This document shows positions 53,916 to 63,925 of a stretch of 64,000 nucleotides of DNA, in pieces. Every line of letters starts with the position of its first letter. Position 1 is the first letter of the stretch. A program made the position numbers and the translations under genes. The stretch is from positions 62,001-126,000 of the forward strand of contig JADGEQ010000003.1 of the NCBI GenBank assembly GCA_016744295.1. The letters run 5' to 3'. The DNA is from Desulfobacteraceae bacterium. Lineage in GTDB: Bacteria > Desulfobacterota > Desulfobacteria > Desulfobacterales > Desulfobacteraceae. The notes beneath the pieces were generated by a model that saw only the letters and a program-made list of their open reading frames with translations, did not search any database and had not been told where the DNA came from.

Positions 53916-54767
53916 ATGGAAGCCCAGGTAAAAGCGCATTATAATTCAAACAATCTCCAGGTAAAAATTTCCCATGCGTTGGAAAAAGCGGGGAAAAATC
54001 TCAACCAACTTACCCCAAAGGATTTGGTGCCCATTGATCAGCTTCATACCGGCGGTCCCCAATCCACCATTACGCTTTTGGAAAAAACTGATCTCAGGCC
54101 TGGTTCCAAGATCCTGGACGCCGGATGCGGCATTGGTGGTTCCTCACGGCTTCTGGCAAAAAAGTTTGATTTCATTGTAACGGGAATTGACCTGGCAAAT
54201 CAGTTTGTCGATACAGCCAAATTTCTCACCAACGGCACCGGGCTTTCGGACCAGGTTTATTTCCGGCAGGGGTCCATATTGGAGATGCCCTTTGAACCCA
54301 ACTCCTTTGATGCTGTTCTCTGTCAGCATATATTGATGAATATCGAAGATAAAGAAAAGGCGTTCCAAGAATTTTTCAGGGTATTGAATGTCGGGGGCAA
54401 ACTTATTCTCCATGAAGTTGTCAAGGGAGAAAATGAAGAGATCAGTTTGCCCGTGCCCTGGGCCGGGAAAAAGGAAATCTCTTTTCTTGAACCTTGGGAT
54501 AATATGGAATCACTTATCACCCGGGCAGGATTTAAAAAAGTTTTTGTCACAGATTCGACCCAAAATGCCGCAGATTGGTGGGCAAAGGTAAAAATAGCGT
54601 CTCAAAAAAAGAAAGCTGCCCCCGGTATTTTGGGACCCCATCTGATTTTTGGGGAAAATGCGGCTTTTTTTGGGAAAACCATGACATTTAATTTTAAATG
54701 GAACCGAATCAAGGTTGTTGAGGCTGTCTTTGAAAAAGCTGGTATCTTTGAAAAAAAACAGATATAG
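53916..54767 (+). CDS. SAM-dependent methyltransferase (UbiE/sarcosine-methyltransferase-like)
   Basis: 283-residue class I methyltransferase. Motif I is KILDAGCGIGGSSRLL, motif II VTGIDLANQF and motif III-like FDAVLCQHILMNI, followed by VLNVGGKLIL. The opening HYNSNNLQVKISHALEK and QLHTGGP resemble the ubiquinone/tocopherol and glycine/sarcosine methyltransferase groups. The methyl acceptor is unknown; a quinone or small osmolyte is possible. It is followed by asd after 46 bp, probably co-transcribed. Confidence 0.82.
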   Translation: MEAQVKAHYNSNNLQVKISHALEKAGKNLNQLTPKDLVPIDQLHTGGPQSTITLLEKTDLRPGSKILDAGCGIGGSSRLLAKKFDFIVTGIDLANQFVDTAKFLTNGTGLSDQVYFRQGSILEMPFEPNSFDAVLCQHILMNIEDKEKAFQEFFRVLNVGGKLILHEVVKGENEEISLPVPWAGKKEISFLEPWDNMESLITRAGFKKVFVTDSTQNAADWWAKVKIASQKKKAAPGILGPHLIFGENAAFFGKTMTFNFKWNRIKVVEAVFEKAGIFEKKQI

Positions 54768-54813
54768 ATATATTTTTATGAAAAATAGTTCAATCGTTTC
54801 AGGAGGATAGAAG

Positions 54814-55920
54814 ATGAAGAAAGTAGGATTGGTAGGCTGGAGAGGAATGGTGGGTTCCGTGCTTTTAGAAAGAATGATGACGGAAAAAGATTTTGATAAA
54901 TTTACCCCGGTTTTCTTTACCACCTCCCAGGCAGGCCAGAAAGCACCGGATGTGGGCGTTCCGGCACCAGCCCTGATTGATGCCCACAATGTGGATGCCC
55001 TCATGGAAATGGATATTATCCTTTCCTGCCAGGGCGGATCCTATACCGAGGCGGTTCACCCCAAGCTTGAAAAAAATAATTGGAAAGGCTACTGGATTGA
55101 TGCGGCCTCCACCCTTAGGATGGATGAAAAAAGCATAATTGTACTGGATCCGGTCAACAATAAGCTTATTAAAGAGAGCCTTGACCAAGGGATTAAAAAT
55201 TATATCGGCGGAAACTGCACGGTATCCCTCATGCTCATGGGTCTGGGTGGCTTGTTTGAAAATGATGCAGTGGAATGGCTCACCTCCATGACCTACCAGG
55301 CAGCTTCCGGGGCCGGTGCGAAAAACATGGAAGAACTGGTTTCCCAGATGCGCTATATCGGGGACAAAGCCGCTGGAATTCTGGACAACCCCGCCTCGGC
55401 CATCCTGGATCTGGATCGAAATGTCACCGACACCATCCGGTCGGACAAATTTCCCGTGGACAACTGGGGCGTGCCCCTTGGTGCCAGTCTGATTCCCTGG
55501 ATCGACCGGGCCATGGACAACGGTCAGACCCGGGAGGAGTGGAAGGGGTTTGTGGAGAGCAACAAAATTTTGGGACGATCTGACAACCCTGTGCCCATTG
55601 ACGGCCAGTGTGTGCGCATCAGTTCCATGCGCTGTCACAGCCAGGCCTTTACCATTAAGCTGAAAAAAAATATCCCCATTGATGAGATCAATGGAATGCT
55701 GGCTGGCAACAATGACTGGGTAAAGGTGGTCCCCAATCTTAAGGAAGAGACCATTCACAACCTCACTCCGGCTGCTGTTACCGGAACCCTTTCCGTTCCC
55801 GTGGGTCGGATCAGGAAGATGAATATAGGGGATGATTTTTTAACGGCTTTTTCCGTGGGAGATCAGCTTCTGTGGGGGGCTGCAGAACCGTTGCGGCGTA
55901 TGCTGAATATCATTCTTTAA
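54814..55920 (+). CDS. asd: Aspartate-semialdehyde dehydrogenase
   Basis: 368-residue NADPH-dependent enzyme converting aspartyl phosphate to aspartate semialdehyde for lysine, threonine and methionine synthesis. It has the nucleotide-binding start [18 protein letters not shown] and the nucleophile Cys135 in [10 protein letters not shown]. The long form with [15 protein letters not shown] matches the E. coli-type Asd. AGGAGG precedes the ATG. It is closed by a strong hairpin at 55991-56022. Confidence 0.95.
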   Translation: MKKVGLVGWRGMVGSVLLERMMTEKDFDKFTPVFFTTSQAGQKAPDVGVPAPALIDAHNVDALMEMDIILSCQGGSYTEAVHPKLEKNNWKGYWIDAASTLRMDEKSIIVLDPVNNKLIKESLDQGIKNYIGGNCTVSLMLMGLGGLFENDAVEWLTSMTYQAASGAGAKNMEELVSQMRYIGDKAAGILDNPASAILDLDRNVTDTIRSDKFPVDNWGVPLGASLIPWIDRAMDNGQTREEWKGFVESNKILGRSDNPVPIDGQCVRISSMRCHSQAFTIKLKKNIPIDEINGMLAGNNDWVKVVPNLKEETIHNLTPAAVTGTLSVPVGRIRKMNIGDDFLTAFSVGDQLLWGAAEPLRRMLNIIL

Positions 55921-55990
55921 AATTTTATAAAGGGCCTGCCCCCTGAAATTGATGATTGGGGACAGGTCTTATACCCAACGGGTAAATTAG

Positions 55991-56022
55991 GAGGGCCCTG
56001 GGGAGGAAATCCCAGGGCCCTC
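55991..56022. terminator. Strong hairpin between asd and the convergent symporter operon
   Basis: GAGGGCCCTGGG and CCCAGGGCCCTC, a perfect 12-bp G+C-rich stem with loop GAGGAAAT, then TGGTTTG. It is placed to end both convergent units, though the T-run is poor. Confidence 0.75.
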
Positions 56023-56059
56023 TGGTTTGAGGATACTTAAAATTGTCCGATCAACTCAA

Positions 56060-56146
56060 TTATCCCCACCATCCCCAGCCGAAAGAGGCTGTGAACAGGA
56101 TGCAAAATATCAATGTGCCAATTAAATATTTATCTTCCAATGCCAT
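56060..56146 (-). CDS. 28-residue membrane peptide, probable symporter small accessory protein
   Basis: Translation MALEDKYLIGTLIFCILFTA then SFGWGWWG, a single hydrophobic helix with aromatic end. It has an excellent ribosome site (AAAAGGAG, 6 bp before ATG) and starts 28 bp after the stop of the sodium:solute symporter gene. Proteins of this size and position are annotated in databases as symporter small accessory proteins; that match is from memory. It probably assembles with or stabilises the symporter. Confidence 0.8.
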   Translation of the reverse strand: MALEDKYLIGTLIFCILFTASFGWGWWG

Positions 56147-56174
56147 GATAGTCTCCTTTTTTTAAAATTTGCCA

Positions 56175-57962
56175 TTATGCAGGATCTGCTTCCTTTGTCA
56201 CATCCATTGTTTCAATGTCCGCCCGTCTGATCTGTTCTTCCGAGGTGGTGGCCATTTCTGCTTTAAAACAAAGGGCCCACATCATCACAATACCCACGAT
56301 CCACCAGATGATCTGCCAGGCCCAGATGGCGGGAAAGCCACAGAAGGTAACGGCAGTATTGCCGATGAGAACGCCTGGTCCCAGGGCCATGAAAAACCAG
56401 GCCGGGGTCAAAATTTTCATGCGTTTGCGCCATTTTTTACCGTTTTCAGAGGGGCCGTCTATGCTGTCCAGCCATTCCCGTACTTCTTTTTGCCGTTCCT
56501 GGGTTTCGTCTGAATCCTTAAACCCAAGGCCCCGGCACAGATAGGCCACCCCGAGGGCGGTGAATATTCCCCAGCCCGCCGTGTGGATGGAAAGCGGATA
56601 TCGATAAATATAGTAGGTGATAAAACAGACCACAATGGCTGCAATAAGCCCCAGAACCACCCCGATGCTGGGAAATTTGAATCCCCAGTGAACACCCATG
56701 AGTGCCAGGTACATGATGGTGCCAAAGGCCGTGGCAAATCCGCCGATCATAACAATGGCATCGGTGGAGGTCAGGCTGACCACCACGGCCGCCACAGCAA
56801 GGATGGTGGCAAAAATTCGATTGGTCCAGATCTGTTCTTTATGGGATCCGCTCTGCTTTCTGACATACCGCCACCAGAAATCCCTTTGGATAATGGTGCC
56901 GCCGGTACCGATATAGGGGGCGGCCGTTGAATGGATGGCGGCAATGGCTCCGAGAAAAACAATCCCCAGAACCGGCCCCGGTAAAAATTTCACCATGAGC
57001 ATGGGCACCACATCCGAATCCACCTTGGGGGCGATTTCCCCCGCCATTTCCAGAATTCTGGCGCCCATACCCTGGAAGGCAGTAAAAAAGAAGAGACAGA
57101 TGCCCACCACAAATGTGGACATGAAAACCTGCTGCCATGCCAGGGCCTTGGGGTTTGCCATACCAAAATTCCACAGGGTAAAGGCAGGGGATGACTGGAT
57201 CCCCATGAGGGCAAACATATAGGTCAGGATCATGACCGCTGTCCAGCCGCCGGTGCCAAGACCAAAATGAATCAGGCCGGGCACACTGGTATATTTTGCG
57301 TCCAGGGTGGCAATGGATGCAGTAAGCCCTGACCACCCGCCGATGAGGTCTGATTTGAGCACATAAAACCCCAGGAGAACAATGCCGGTTACCAACAGGC
57401 AAAATTGGAGTACCCCGACCCAGGTGCTGGCTCGCAGCCCCCCGGTGACCACATAGAACCAGACAATAAAGGCGATGAAAATCAGCCCGTAATTCGTGGG
57501 GATGCCTGCCACCCAATAGAACAATTTCGCCGCAGTTATTAATTGTAATCCTGAATAAAAAATGGAATATAAAAATGCCGCAATAACCGTCAGCCAGCGG
57601 ACAGCCTCATTGTTGTAATAATAGGCAAACATATCCCCAGGGGTGATAAATCCGTAGCGTTTTCCCATGAGCCAGTTCCGCTTGGCAAAAAAGGTGCCGG
57701 TGATGGGAATGGTTAACACATACATGGAGGCAAATGCGTATACAAGCCCTGCACTCCAGATGGATCCCGGATGTCCCACAAAGGTCCATCCGGAAAATGA
57801 GGCAGCCGTGGCCGCCATTAAAAATGCAATAAAGGGGATGGAGCGCCCTGCGATACCATACCCCGAGGCTGTTTTTTCCGTGAGAAACCCCCGGAGTCCC
57901 CACCAGAAGCAATAGATGATATAGATTCCCAACAATAGAAATACCCAGGTTCTTGGTTCCAT
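56175..57962 (-). CDS. Sodium:solute symporter (SSS family)
   Basis: 595-residue membrane protein with about 13-14 hydrophobic helices. SSS landmarks include the N-terminal WWGLRGFLTEKTASGYGIAGR, the discontinuous first core helix AATAASFSGWTFVGHPG and STAAPYIGTGGTIIQRDF. It probably imports a monocarboxylate or similar solute with sodium. The start at 57962 has GGAGGG upstream; the frame upstream from 58049 is less likely. It is followed by the 28-residue peptide gene. The hydrophilic segment near residue 480 is followed by two more helices and an acidic tail. Confidence 0.88.
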   Translation of the reverse strand: MEPRTWVFLLLGIYIIYCFWWGLRGFLTEKTASGYGIAGRSIPFIAFLMAATAASFSGWTFVGHPGSIWSAGLVYAFASMYVLTIPITGTFFAKRNWLMGKRYGFITPGDMFAYYYNNEAVRWLTVIAAFLYSIFYSGLQLITAAKLFYWVAGIPTNYGLIFIAFIVWFYVVTGGLRASTWVGVLQFCLLVTGIVLLGFYVLKSDLIGGWSGLTASIATLDAKYTSVPGLIHFGLGTGGWTAVMILTYMFALMGIQSSPAFTLWNFGMANPKALAWQQVFMSTFVVGICLFFFTAFQGMGARILEMAGEIAPKVDSDVVPMLMVKFLPGPVLGIVFLGAIAAIHSTAAPYIGTGGTIIQRDFWWRYVRKQSGSHKEQIWTNRIFATILAVAAVVVSLTSTDAIVMIGGFATAFGTIMYLALMGVHWGFKFPSIGVVLGLIAAIVVCFITYYIYRYPLSIHTAGWGIFTALGVAYLCRGLGFKDSDETQERQKEVREWLDSIDGPSENGKKWRKRMKILTPAWFFMALGPGVLIGNTAVTFCGFPAIWAWQIIWWIVGIVMMWALCFKAEMATTSEEQIRRADIETMDVTKEADPA

Positions 57963-58401
57963 AATTTTCCCTCCTGTATCAATGGTTGAGTTGATCGAAT
58001 CGCCGAATGCGATGTTGTATACCCAGGGTTGCCCCCGTTGGTGTACCACCCCCTTTGGTTATGAATTGATTGTTAAGAATAGACGTTTCAGCGGGAAAAT
58101 CTGCGTGTTGGACCTTTGTCCAAGGGCAAAAGAGAATAAGGGCTGACATCAGATAGGTTGTTCTATATCCCCTGAAAACTAATGCAGACTAAATTTCAAC
58201 TTAAAAAATCACTAAATTTTACGTTTTTCTTATTTTTTTTCTTGCCAGCTGCCGGAAGATCCGGATATAGTCTGACAGATATTCATTTTACATGTCTGGA
58301 TTCTGATTATTCTCTGCGCTGTGCGCGTTTCTCCTGGTTAATATTCGCTATTGTTTGTTAGAAATTCACCCTCTGTAATTTTTGGAGACCGTGAAAATTA
58401 T
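57963..58401. other. Divergent promoter region
   Basis: About 440 bases between the symporter and the BTAD regulator. It must contain both promoters. No recognised operator or RNA; the middle part (about 58190-58240) is strongly A+T-rich. Confidence 0.45.
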
Positions 58402-61400
58402 ATGAAACCCCTGATGGCCAAATTTCGTGCACCCCATGCATCCGACGCCATATCAAGGGATGGTTTGAATTCGGTAATGGAGACCATCCCCCAAAAAAAA
58501 CTCACCCTTGTTATTGCCGGGCCGGGATATGGAAAGACAACCCTTGTGGCCCAGGCCCTGTATCGTCTTGATCTGAAATTTATTTGGTGCCGCCCGGATT
58601 CGGATAACCGGAATTTTATGAAATTTATAAAATGTCTTGTATCGGGTATTCAGGAAGTTTATCCAGGGTGTTTTCAGAAAGCGGGGAAGGAGCTGGAACC
58701 CGGCAAGCAGGATTGCAATGTTCTGGCAAATGTATTTCTATCTGAGCTGAAATCCCATGTGACCTCAGATTTATTTCTGGTTATGGATGATTGCCATCTG
58801 TTCGGTAACACCCCCCGGGTAAATAATTTTCTACAATTGCTGTTGGACCGGTTTGCCCCGTTTCTCCATCTGATCCTTATCAGCCGGTCCCTTCCTCCCC
58901 TTAGATTATCCCGGCTCATGGCAGATCGCCAGGTGACCCGGATCATGGAAATCGATCTGGCGTTTACCAAAGATGAAATCAGACGGCTTTACTCCCAACT
59001 GTTTGATATTGTATTGCCGGAACACTATATTGATATGCTCCATGGGAAAACAGAGGGGTGGGTATCCGGTCTTATTTTGTTCTATCATTCCCTGAGAAAA
59101 CAAACCGGCCCTGAGGTGGGGAATGCCATTTCCCGCCTCAACGGTTCCCAGCGACAAATTTTTAATTATTTGAAGGAAAATATATTTGATCTGCTGCCTC
59201 CCGAAAAACAAAATTTCATGATCAAAACCGCTATCCTTTCCAGGCTTAATACTCATTTTTGCAATCGTTTTTTAAACATTGATACTGCCCAAAAAATTTT
59301 ATGGGACCTTGAGGATGACCATTGTTTTACATTTTCAGAGAATGAGGACAGGGAGAGTTTTTTTTATCACCATTTGCTCCGGGAGTTTTTACAGGACAGA
59401 CTGAAAAGCCGCTTGGACCCTGAACAGATCAACCGGCTCTATAACAGGGCCGCTATCTTGTATGAAAAAAAGGATGATGGCCAGGAAGCGTTACAGCACC
59501 ATATACAGGCGGGAAATATTGGGGATGCCTCCCGTTTGCTGAACCGGTTTGCAAGGCCCATTATCAAGCAGGACCGTCCCCAGATGGTGAAATCTTTATT
59601 ATCGGTGATCCCGGCCCATTACATGGACGAGGAACCCTGGTTCCAATATCTTGAGGCCGGATACCTGGGACTGTGCAGCCAACTGCAGTTGGCGGCCAAG
59701 GCCTATGAAAAGGTGCTGAAAGTATTTAGCAGCCGGAAGGATGAACAAGGGGAGTGTCTCTGCCTCATGGAACTTGCCGAATACTATCTGGCAACCGGAG
59801 AATTGAAACGATCGGAACAAGCCTACAAAAAGATTCTGGCAAAGGATGCGCTGGAACCCTATCTGACCATCATTGCCCTTGGATATTTGATCCGGGTTCT
59901 GGCACTCGCCCGGAAAACGGGCGATGCGGATAAATATGCCAAAAAGGCCATTGACCTGTTGGCAGACCTTGAGGATGAGACCGCGCTGAAGATGGGTCAA
60001 GGATGGATCCATGTGGCCCAGGGATATCGATATGTTTTTTCCGGAGCATACCAGAGGGCAATGGAATTTGGAGAAGACTCAAAGCAATTGTTTGAATCTG
60101 TCGGCCAGTATCGATTTCTTTTTTCCAGTTATTTTCTAATCTCCTATTCCTGTTTTTACCTGGGGCTTTTTTCCAGGGGAATGGCATCTGCTGTTGACGG
60201 GCTTGAGATGGCAAAGGGAAAAGGGGTATATAACGAATACTCAGATTTTTTACGATTGTTGCGGGCCAAAAATTGTCTTGAACGAGACAATATCTCTCCG
60301 GCTCAGCTGAACCAGGCCTTTGACGACTGTAGGAAAAGCCTCAAATCATTTGCGGGAAGTGCCTTTCCCGGCGGGGTGGCCCAGGCCTTTTTAGTGCTGC
60401 ACCGGGCATATCTTAGAAAAAATGATATTCCCGGTGCTGAACAAAGCCTGCGCCGGGGTATGGATGCCATCCGGGAAAATGATATGCCCCTGATCAAAAA
60501 TGAACTGAACCTGGCCCTGTCCCAATTGTTGTTTTTTCAAAGGGGAAAGGTGGCGGAAGCCATGGTTCTTTTAAAGGATGCAGAACAAAAATTGGTATAT
60601 TCAGGGTGGCATATTTCATGGGTATCCAAACTTTTTGCCCGTTACTATTGGGAACGCGGCCATTGGGAAACTGCCAAAAAATACATGGTATACAGTCTGA
60701 AAATAAGTGAAGAAGAATCCTTTGATGCATGGATTATCTGTGAAAAAAAATGGATCATCCCCCTTCTTGTGGAATTGTTTTCCATGGGTACCATGAGAGT
60801 CTATCTTCAAAAAATTTTTACTGCCATGGGGACTTCGGTAAAAGACCAGGTGCTGGAACTTCAACACCAGGGAAAAAAACCTGTTCAAAGGGCAATCAAT
60901 GAAATCATGGGGTTCATGCCAAGGTTGCCGCCTCCGCCCCTCAGGGTTTGTTTTTTTGAACAATTCAGGCTTTTTGTCGGAGACAGGGAGGTGGGGGCTG
61001 ACAAATGGAAAAGCAAAAAGGCCAGGACCCTCTTTAAATATCTGACTGCCATGCGTCACAAGGGGTATCTGGAAAAGGATATTTTAATGGAACTGCTCTG
61101 GCCCGATGAAGATCCCCAAAAAAGTGGCCAGCGCTTCCATGTGGCCATGGCTGCCCTGCGAAAAGCCCTTGAACCCGGGATACCAAAAGGGATTAGATCT
61201 TCATATATTTTAAGATCAGGTCAATCCTATCGGATTGAAACCGGAGAAACAGGCCAAGTGGATATTGAAAACTTTTCACGGGAAGTTGACCTGGGCACAA
61301 AGGCAAAAACCCCAAAAACAGCCATGGAGCATTATAGAACAGCCGTCGCCCTCTACCAGGGAGATTTTTTGGAAGAAGATCCCTTTGAGGACTGGTGTAC

Positions 61401-61695
61401 AAATGAGCGGGATCGATATAAACAGGCCTATTTGGTCCTACTGAACAAAATCATTGAATATCGTGAACTTCAAAAAGATTATTCAGGCTGCATTCGGACA
61501 GCAAATACCTACCTTCGCAATGACAAATATGCCGAAACCATTATTCGGCGTCTGATGAATTACCATGCCTTGACCGGCAACCGCCCCATGATTACCCAGA
61601 TCTATAAAAAATTTCAACAAACCATAGAGGCTGAGCTTGATTGCAATGTCAGCGACGAGACAAAAAGGTTGTACAATCAGCTGATCTCTGCCTGA
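58402..61695 (+). CDS. Large MalT-like ATPase regulator with C-terminal BTAD domain
   Basis: 1097-residue STAND-type transcription regulator. The N-terminal NTPase has Walker A IAGPGYGKTT (about 38-47) and Walker B DLFLVMDDCH. TPR-like helical repeats fill the middle. Instead of a LuxR helix-turn-helix, the C terminus has an OmpR-like winged helix (SKKARTLFKYL, LMELLWPDEDPQKSG) and a bacterial transcriptional activation domain (VALYQGDFLEEDPFEDWC). It probably acts as an inducer-dependent activator. The ATG at 58402 is preferred over a TTG at 58351. The likely targets are the divergent symporter and the aldehyde oxidoreductase downstream. Confidence 0.85.
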   Translation: MKPLMAKFRAPHASDAISRDGLNSVMETIPQKKLTLVIAGPGYGKTTLVAQALYRLDLKFIWCRPDSDNRNFMKFIKCLVSGIQEVYPGCFQKAGKELEPGKQDCNVLANVFLSELKSHVTSDLFLVMDDCHLFGNTPRVNNFLQLLLDRFAPFLHLILISRSLPPLRLSRLMADRQVTRIMEIDLAFTKDEIRRLYSQLFDIVLPEHYIDMLHGKTEGWVSGLILFYHSLRKQTGPEVGNAISRLNGSQRQIFNYLKENIFDLLPPEKQNFMIKTAILSRLNTHFCNRFLNIDTAQKILWDLEDDHCFTFSENEDRESFFYHHLLREFLQDRLKSRLDPEQINRLYNRAAILYEKKDDGQEALQHHIQAGNIGDASRLLNRFARPIIKQDRPQMVKSLLSVIPAHYMDEEPWFQYLEAGYLGLCSQLQLAAKAYEKVLKVFSSRKDEQGECLCLMELAEYYLATGELKRSEQAYKKILAKDALEPYLTIIALGYLIRVLALARKTGDADKYAKKAIDLLADLEDETALKMGQGWIHVAQGYRYVFSGAYQRAMEFGEDSKQLFESVGQYRFLFSSYFLISYSCFYLGLFSRGMASAVDGLEMAKGKGVYNEYSDFLRLLRAKNCLERDNISPAQLNQAFDDCRKSLKSFAGSAFPGGVAQAFLVLHRAYLRKNDIPGAEQSLRRGMDAIRENDMPLIKNELNLALSQLLFFQRGKVAEAMVLLKDAEQKLVYSGWHISWVSKLFARYYWERGHWETAKKYMVYSLKISEEESFDAWIICEKKWIIPLLVELFSMGTMRVYLQKIFTAMGTSVKDQVLELQHQGKKPVQRAINEIMGFMPRLPPPPLRVCFFEQFRLFVGDREVGADKWKSKKARTLFKYLTAMRHKGYLEKDILMELLWPDEDPQKSGQRFHVAMAALRKALEPGIPKGIRSSYILRSGQSYRIETGETGQVDIENFSREVDLGTKAKTPKTAMEHYRTAVALYQGDFLEEDPFEDWCTNERDRYKQAYLVLLNKIIEYRELQKDYSGCIRTANTYLRNDKYAETIIRRLMNYHALTGNRPMITQIYKKFQQTIEAELDCNVSDETKRLYNQLISA

Positions 61696-61866
61696 AGCAG
61701 AGGCCTAGGTACCCCCATCATAAAAAGCCTTTTATTTTAAGATATTTTTTTGTAGTGTTGCCTACCAGGGGTTAAGGTACAAAACAATGTTATTGCACTG
61801 TATCGTGCTATTTTCCTATTGCCATACACCGATGCCAAGCGGTTATTCAAAAAGGGGGAACAAAAC

Positions 61867-63723
61867 ATGTCAAAAATAGTGGGGTGTTCAAATAAAATAC
61901 TGGAAGTGGATCTGCAATCAAAAATTGTTACCATTTACACGGTTACAAAAGAATTGCGCCGCCAATATCTGGGCGCCAAGGGGCTTGGAATTAAACTGCT
62001 CTATGATCGAATGATTCCGGGAACAGACCCCCTGGGGCCTGACAATTACATCGCTTTTATGCCCGGCATTCTCATGGGTACTGGAGCCCCTTGCTCAGGC
62101 CGGTTTGAGGCCATCACCAAGTCTCCTCTAACCGGCATCATGGCGGCCTCCTCCTGCGGCGGTCCCTTTGGTATGGCCCTAAAAACAGCAGGGTGGGACG
62201 GGTTGATCATCACAGGCAGGGCGGATACCCCCACAATTCTTGATATCACCGATCAGGGGGCTGAATTCAAGGATGGGGCACCCTTCTGGGGACAGCAGAT
62301 TCCAGAGGTTCAGGCCGTTCTGGATATAAAAAAATCCAAGTCTCTGGTCATTGGACCTGCCGGGGAAAATGGGGTTCTATTTGCAAACCTGGCCTCGGGT
62401 CACAGGTTTCTGGGCCGGGGCGGTATCGGGGCTGTCATGGGGTCTAAAAATCTCAAGGGTATTGTGGCAACCGGGGGCAGCTTTTCCATCCGTCCCCATG
62501 ATCCGGTAAAATTTAAAAAACTTTGCAAAACAGCCACCCAATACATCAACCGGAATCCCCTGAGCGCAGACAAATATAGAAATTACGGCACCAGCGCCAA
62601 TGTGGAACCCTGTAACCGGGCAATAATTTTACCGGTAAACAATTTTCAGGACGGTCAACATGAATCCGCTGTACAGGTGTTTGGAGAAACCATGGCAAGG
62701 GATCATGATACCAGCCATCATACCTGTAAACCCTGCACCATCCGCTGCGGTCACAAGGGGATGTTTGCAGACAAAGAGATGTCCGCCCCGGAGTATGAAA
62801 CCATCGGGCTTTTGGGAACCAGCCTGGGGATTTTTGACCTGGATCTCATAGCCCTTTGGAACCGGCTCTGCGGCCGGTTGGGGATTGATACCATTTCCGC
62901 CGGCGGCACCCTGGCCTGGGTGATGGAGGCAACCGAAAAGGGCCTTGTAAAAAGTGAGCTTGCCTTTGGCCAGGCTGCCGGCATTGAACAGGCCCTTGAA
63001 GATATGGCATTTATGAGGGGGTTTGGCGCTGAAATGGCCATGGGCTCAAGGTTTTTATCTGAAAAATACCGGGGAAAGGAATTTGCCATCCATGTTAAGG
63101 GGCTCGAAATGGCCGCCTATGATCCCCGGGGATCCTTTGGCCAGGGGCTGGCCTATGCCGTTGCCAATCGGGGTGCCTGCCATCTGTCCGCCTATATGGT
63201 GGCCCAGGAGGTTTACCTGGATCTGCTGAAACCGGATTCCGCCTTTGGCAAGGCCAAATGGGTGAAGTTTTTTGAAGATTTGACCTGCTGCATCAACTCC
63301 CTCCAGACCTGCCAGTTCACCATGTTTGCGTTCCTTCTGGAGCCGCCCCTGTCCCAATATACCCCCAAACCTCTGTTGGCCACCCTCATGCAATACCTGC
63401 CCGATCTTGCCATCCAGCTGATTGATGTCTCCTTGTACCAGGGATTGTGGAATGCCGCCACGGGTATCCATTTGTCCAAACAAGCGTTTTTGCGGGCAGG
63501 AGAGCGAATTCATGTTCTGGAGCGGCTGATGAACACAAGGGAGGGCATTGATTCCAGGGACGACGCTTTGCCCCTGCGCCTGGTGGCCCGGGGACGGGCT
63601 TCGGACATCAAAAAAAGGGTGGTCCCCCTGGAAAAAATGAAGCTTCAATATTATCGGACCCGAAAATATGATGAAAAGGGGATTCCAAAGGAAACACATC
63701 TAAAAAAACTGGGAATTTTATAG
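61867..63723 (+). CDS. Aldehyde:ferredoxin oxidoreductase (tungsten/molybdenum)
   Basis: 618-residue member of the AOR family, which oxidises aldehydes to acids with ferredoxin using a bis-pterin tungsten or molybdenum site. Pterin-binding blocks are GRFEAITKSPLTGIMAASS and GRGGIGAVMGSKNLKGI. The [4Fe-4S] ligands are Cys287, Cys290, Cys294 (CKPCTIRC) and Cys335 (RLCGRLG). The start at 61867 follows a GGGGG ribosome site. Substrates could include aryl- or indole-acetaldehydes, which would link it to the main locus, but this is inference. Confidence 0.92.
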   Translation: MSKIVGCSNKILEVDLQSKIVTIYTVTKELRRQYLGAKGLGIKLLYDRMIPGTDPLGPDNYIAFMPGILMGTGAPCSGRFEAITKSPLTGIMAASSCGGPFGMALKTAGWDGLIITGRADTPTILDITDQGAEFKDGAPFWGQQIPEVQAVLDIKKSKSLVIGPAGENGVLFANLASGHRFLGRGGIGAVMGSKNLKGIVATGGSFSIRPHDPVKFKKLCKTATQYINRNPLSADKYRNYGTSANVEPCNRAIILPVNNFQDGQHESAVQVFGETMARDHDTSHHTCKPCTIRCGHKGMFADKEMSAPEYETIGLLGTSLGIFDLDLIALWNRLCGRLGIDTISAGGTLAWVMEATEKGLVKSELAFGQAAGIEQALEDMAFMRGFGAEMAMGSRFLSEKYRGKEFAIHVKGLEMAAYDPRGSFGQGLAYAVANRGACHLSAYMVAQEVYLDLLKPDSAFGKAKWVKFFEDLTCCINSLQTCQFTMFAFLLEPPLSQYTPKPLLATLMQYLPDLAIQLIDVSLYQGLWNAATGIHLSKQAFLRAGERIHVLERLMNTREGIDSRDDALPLRLVARGRASDIKKRVVPLEKMKLQYYRTRKYDEKGIPKETHLKKLGIL

Positions 63724-63925
63724 AATTTCACCCGGGCTGGTTCCGGACATAAAAGAGACCGGGCCCGGTGCCCTGGGATGAAATCATGATGCCAACTCTA
63801 CCCTTGTATTTTAGGGCCGATGCATGTAAATATCTCGAAGTTCCTAGCTGTATGGTAAGGATATTGCGATCCTTTATGCTATGAATAAAATCATTAAACA
63901 AATTCATTAAACGAAGGGGATTATC

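Noticed and set aside
63758..63769. ACCGGGCCCGGT palindrome after the aldehyde oxidoreductase gene
   Set aside because: No loop or T-run to make a terminator and no regulator suggested; left unassigned.
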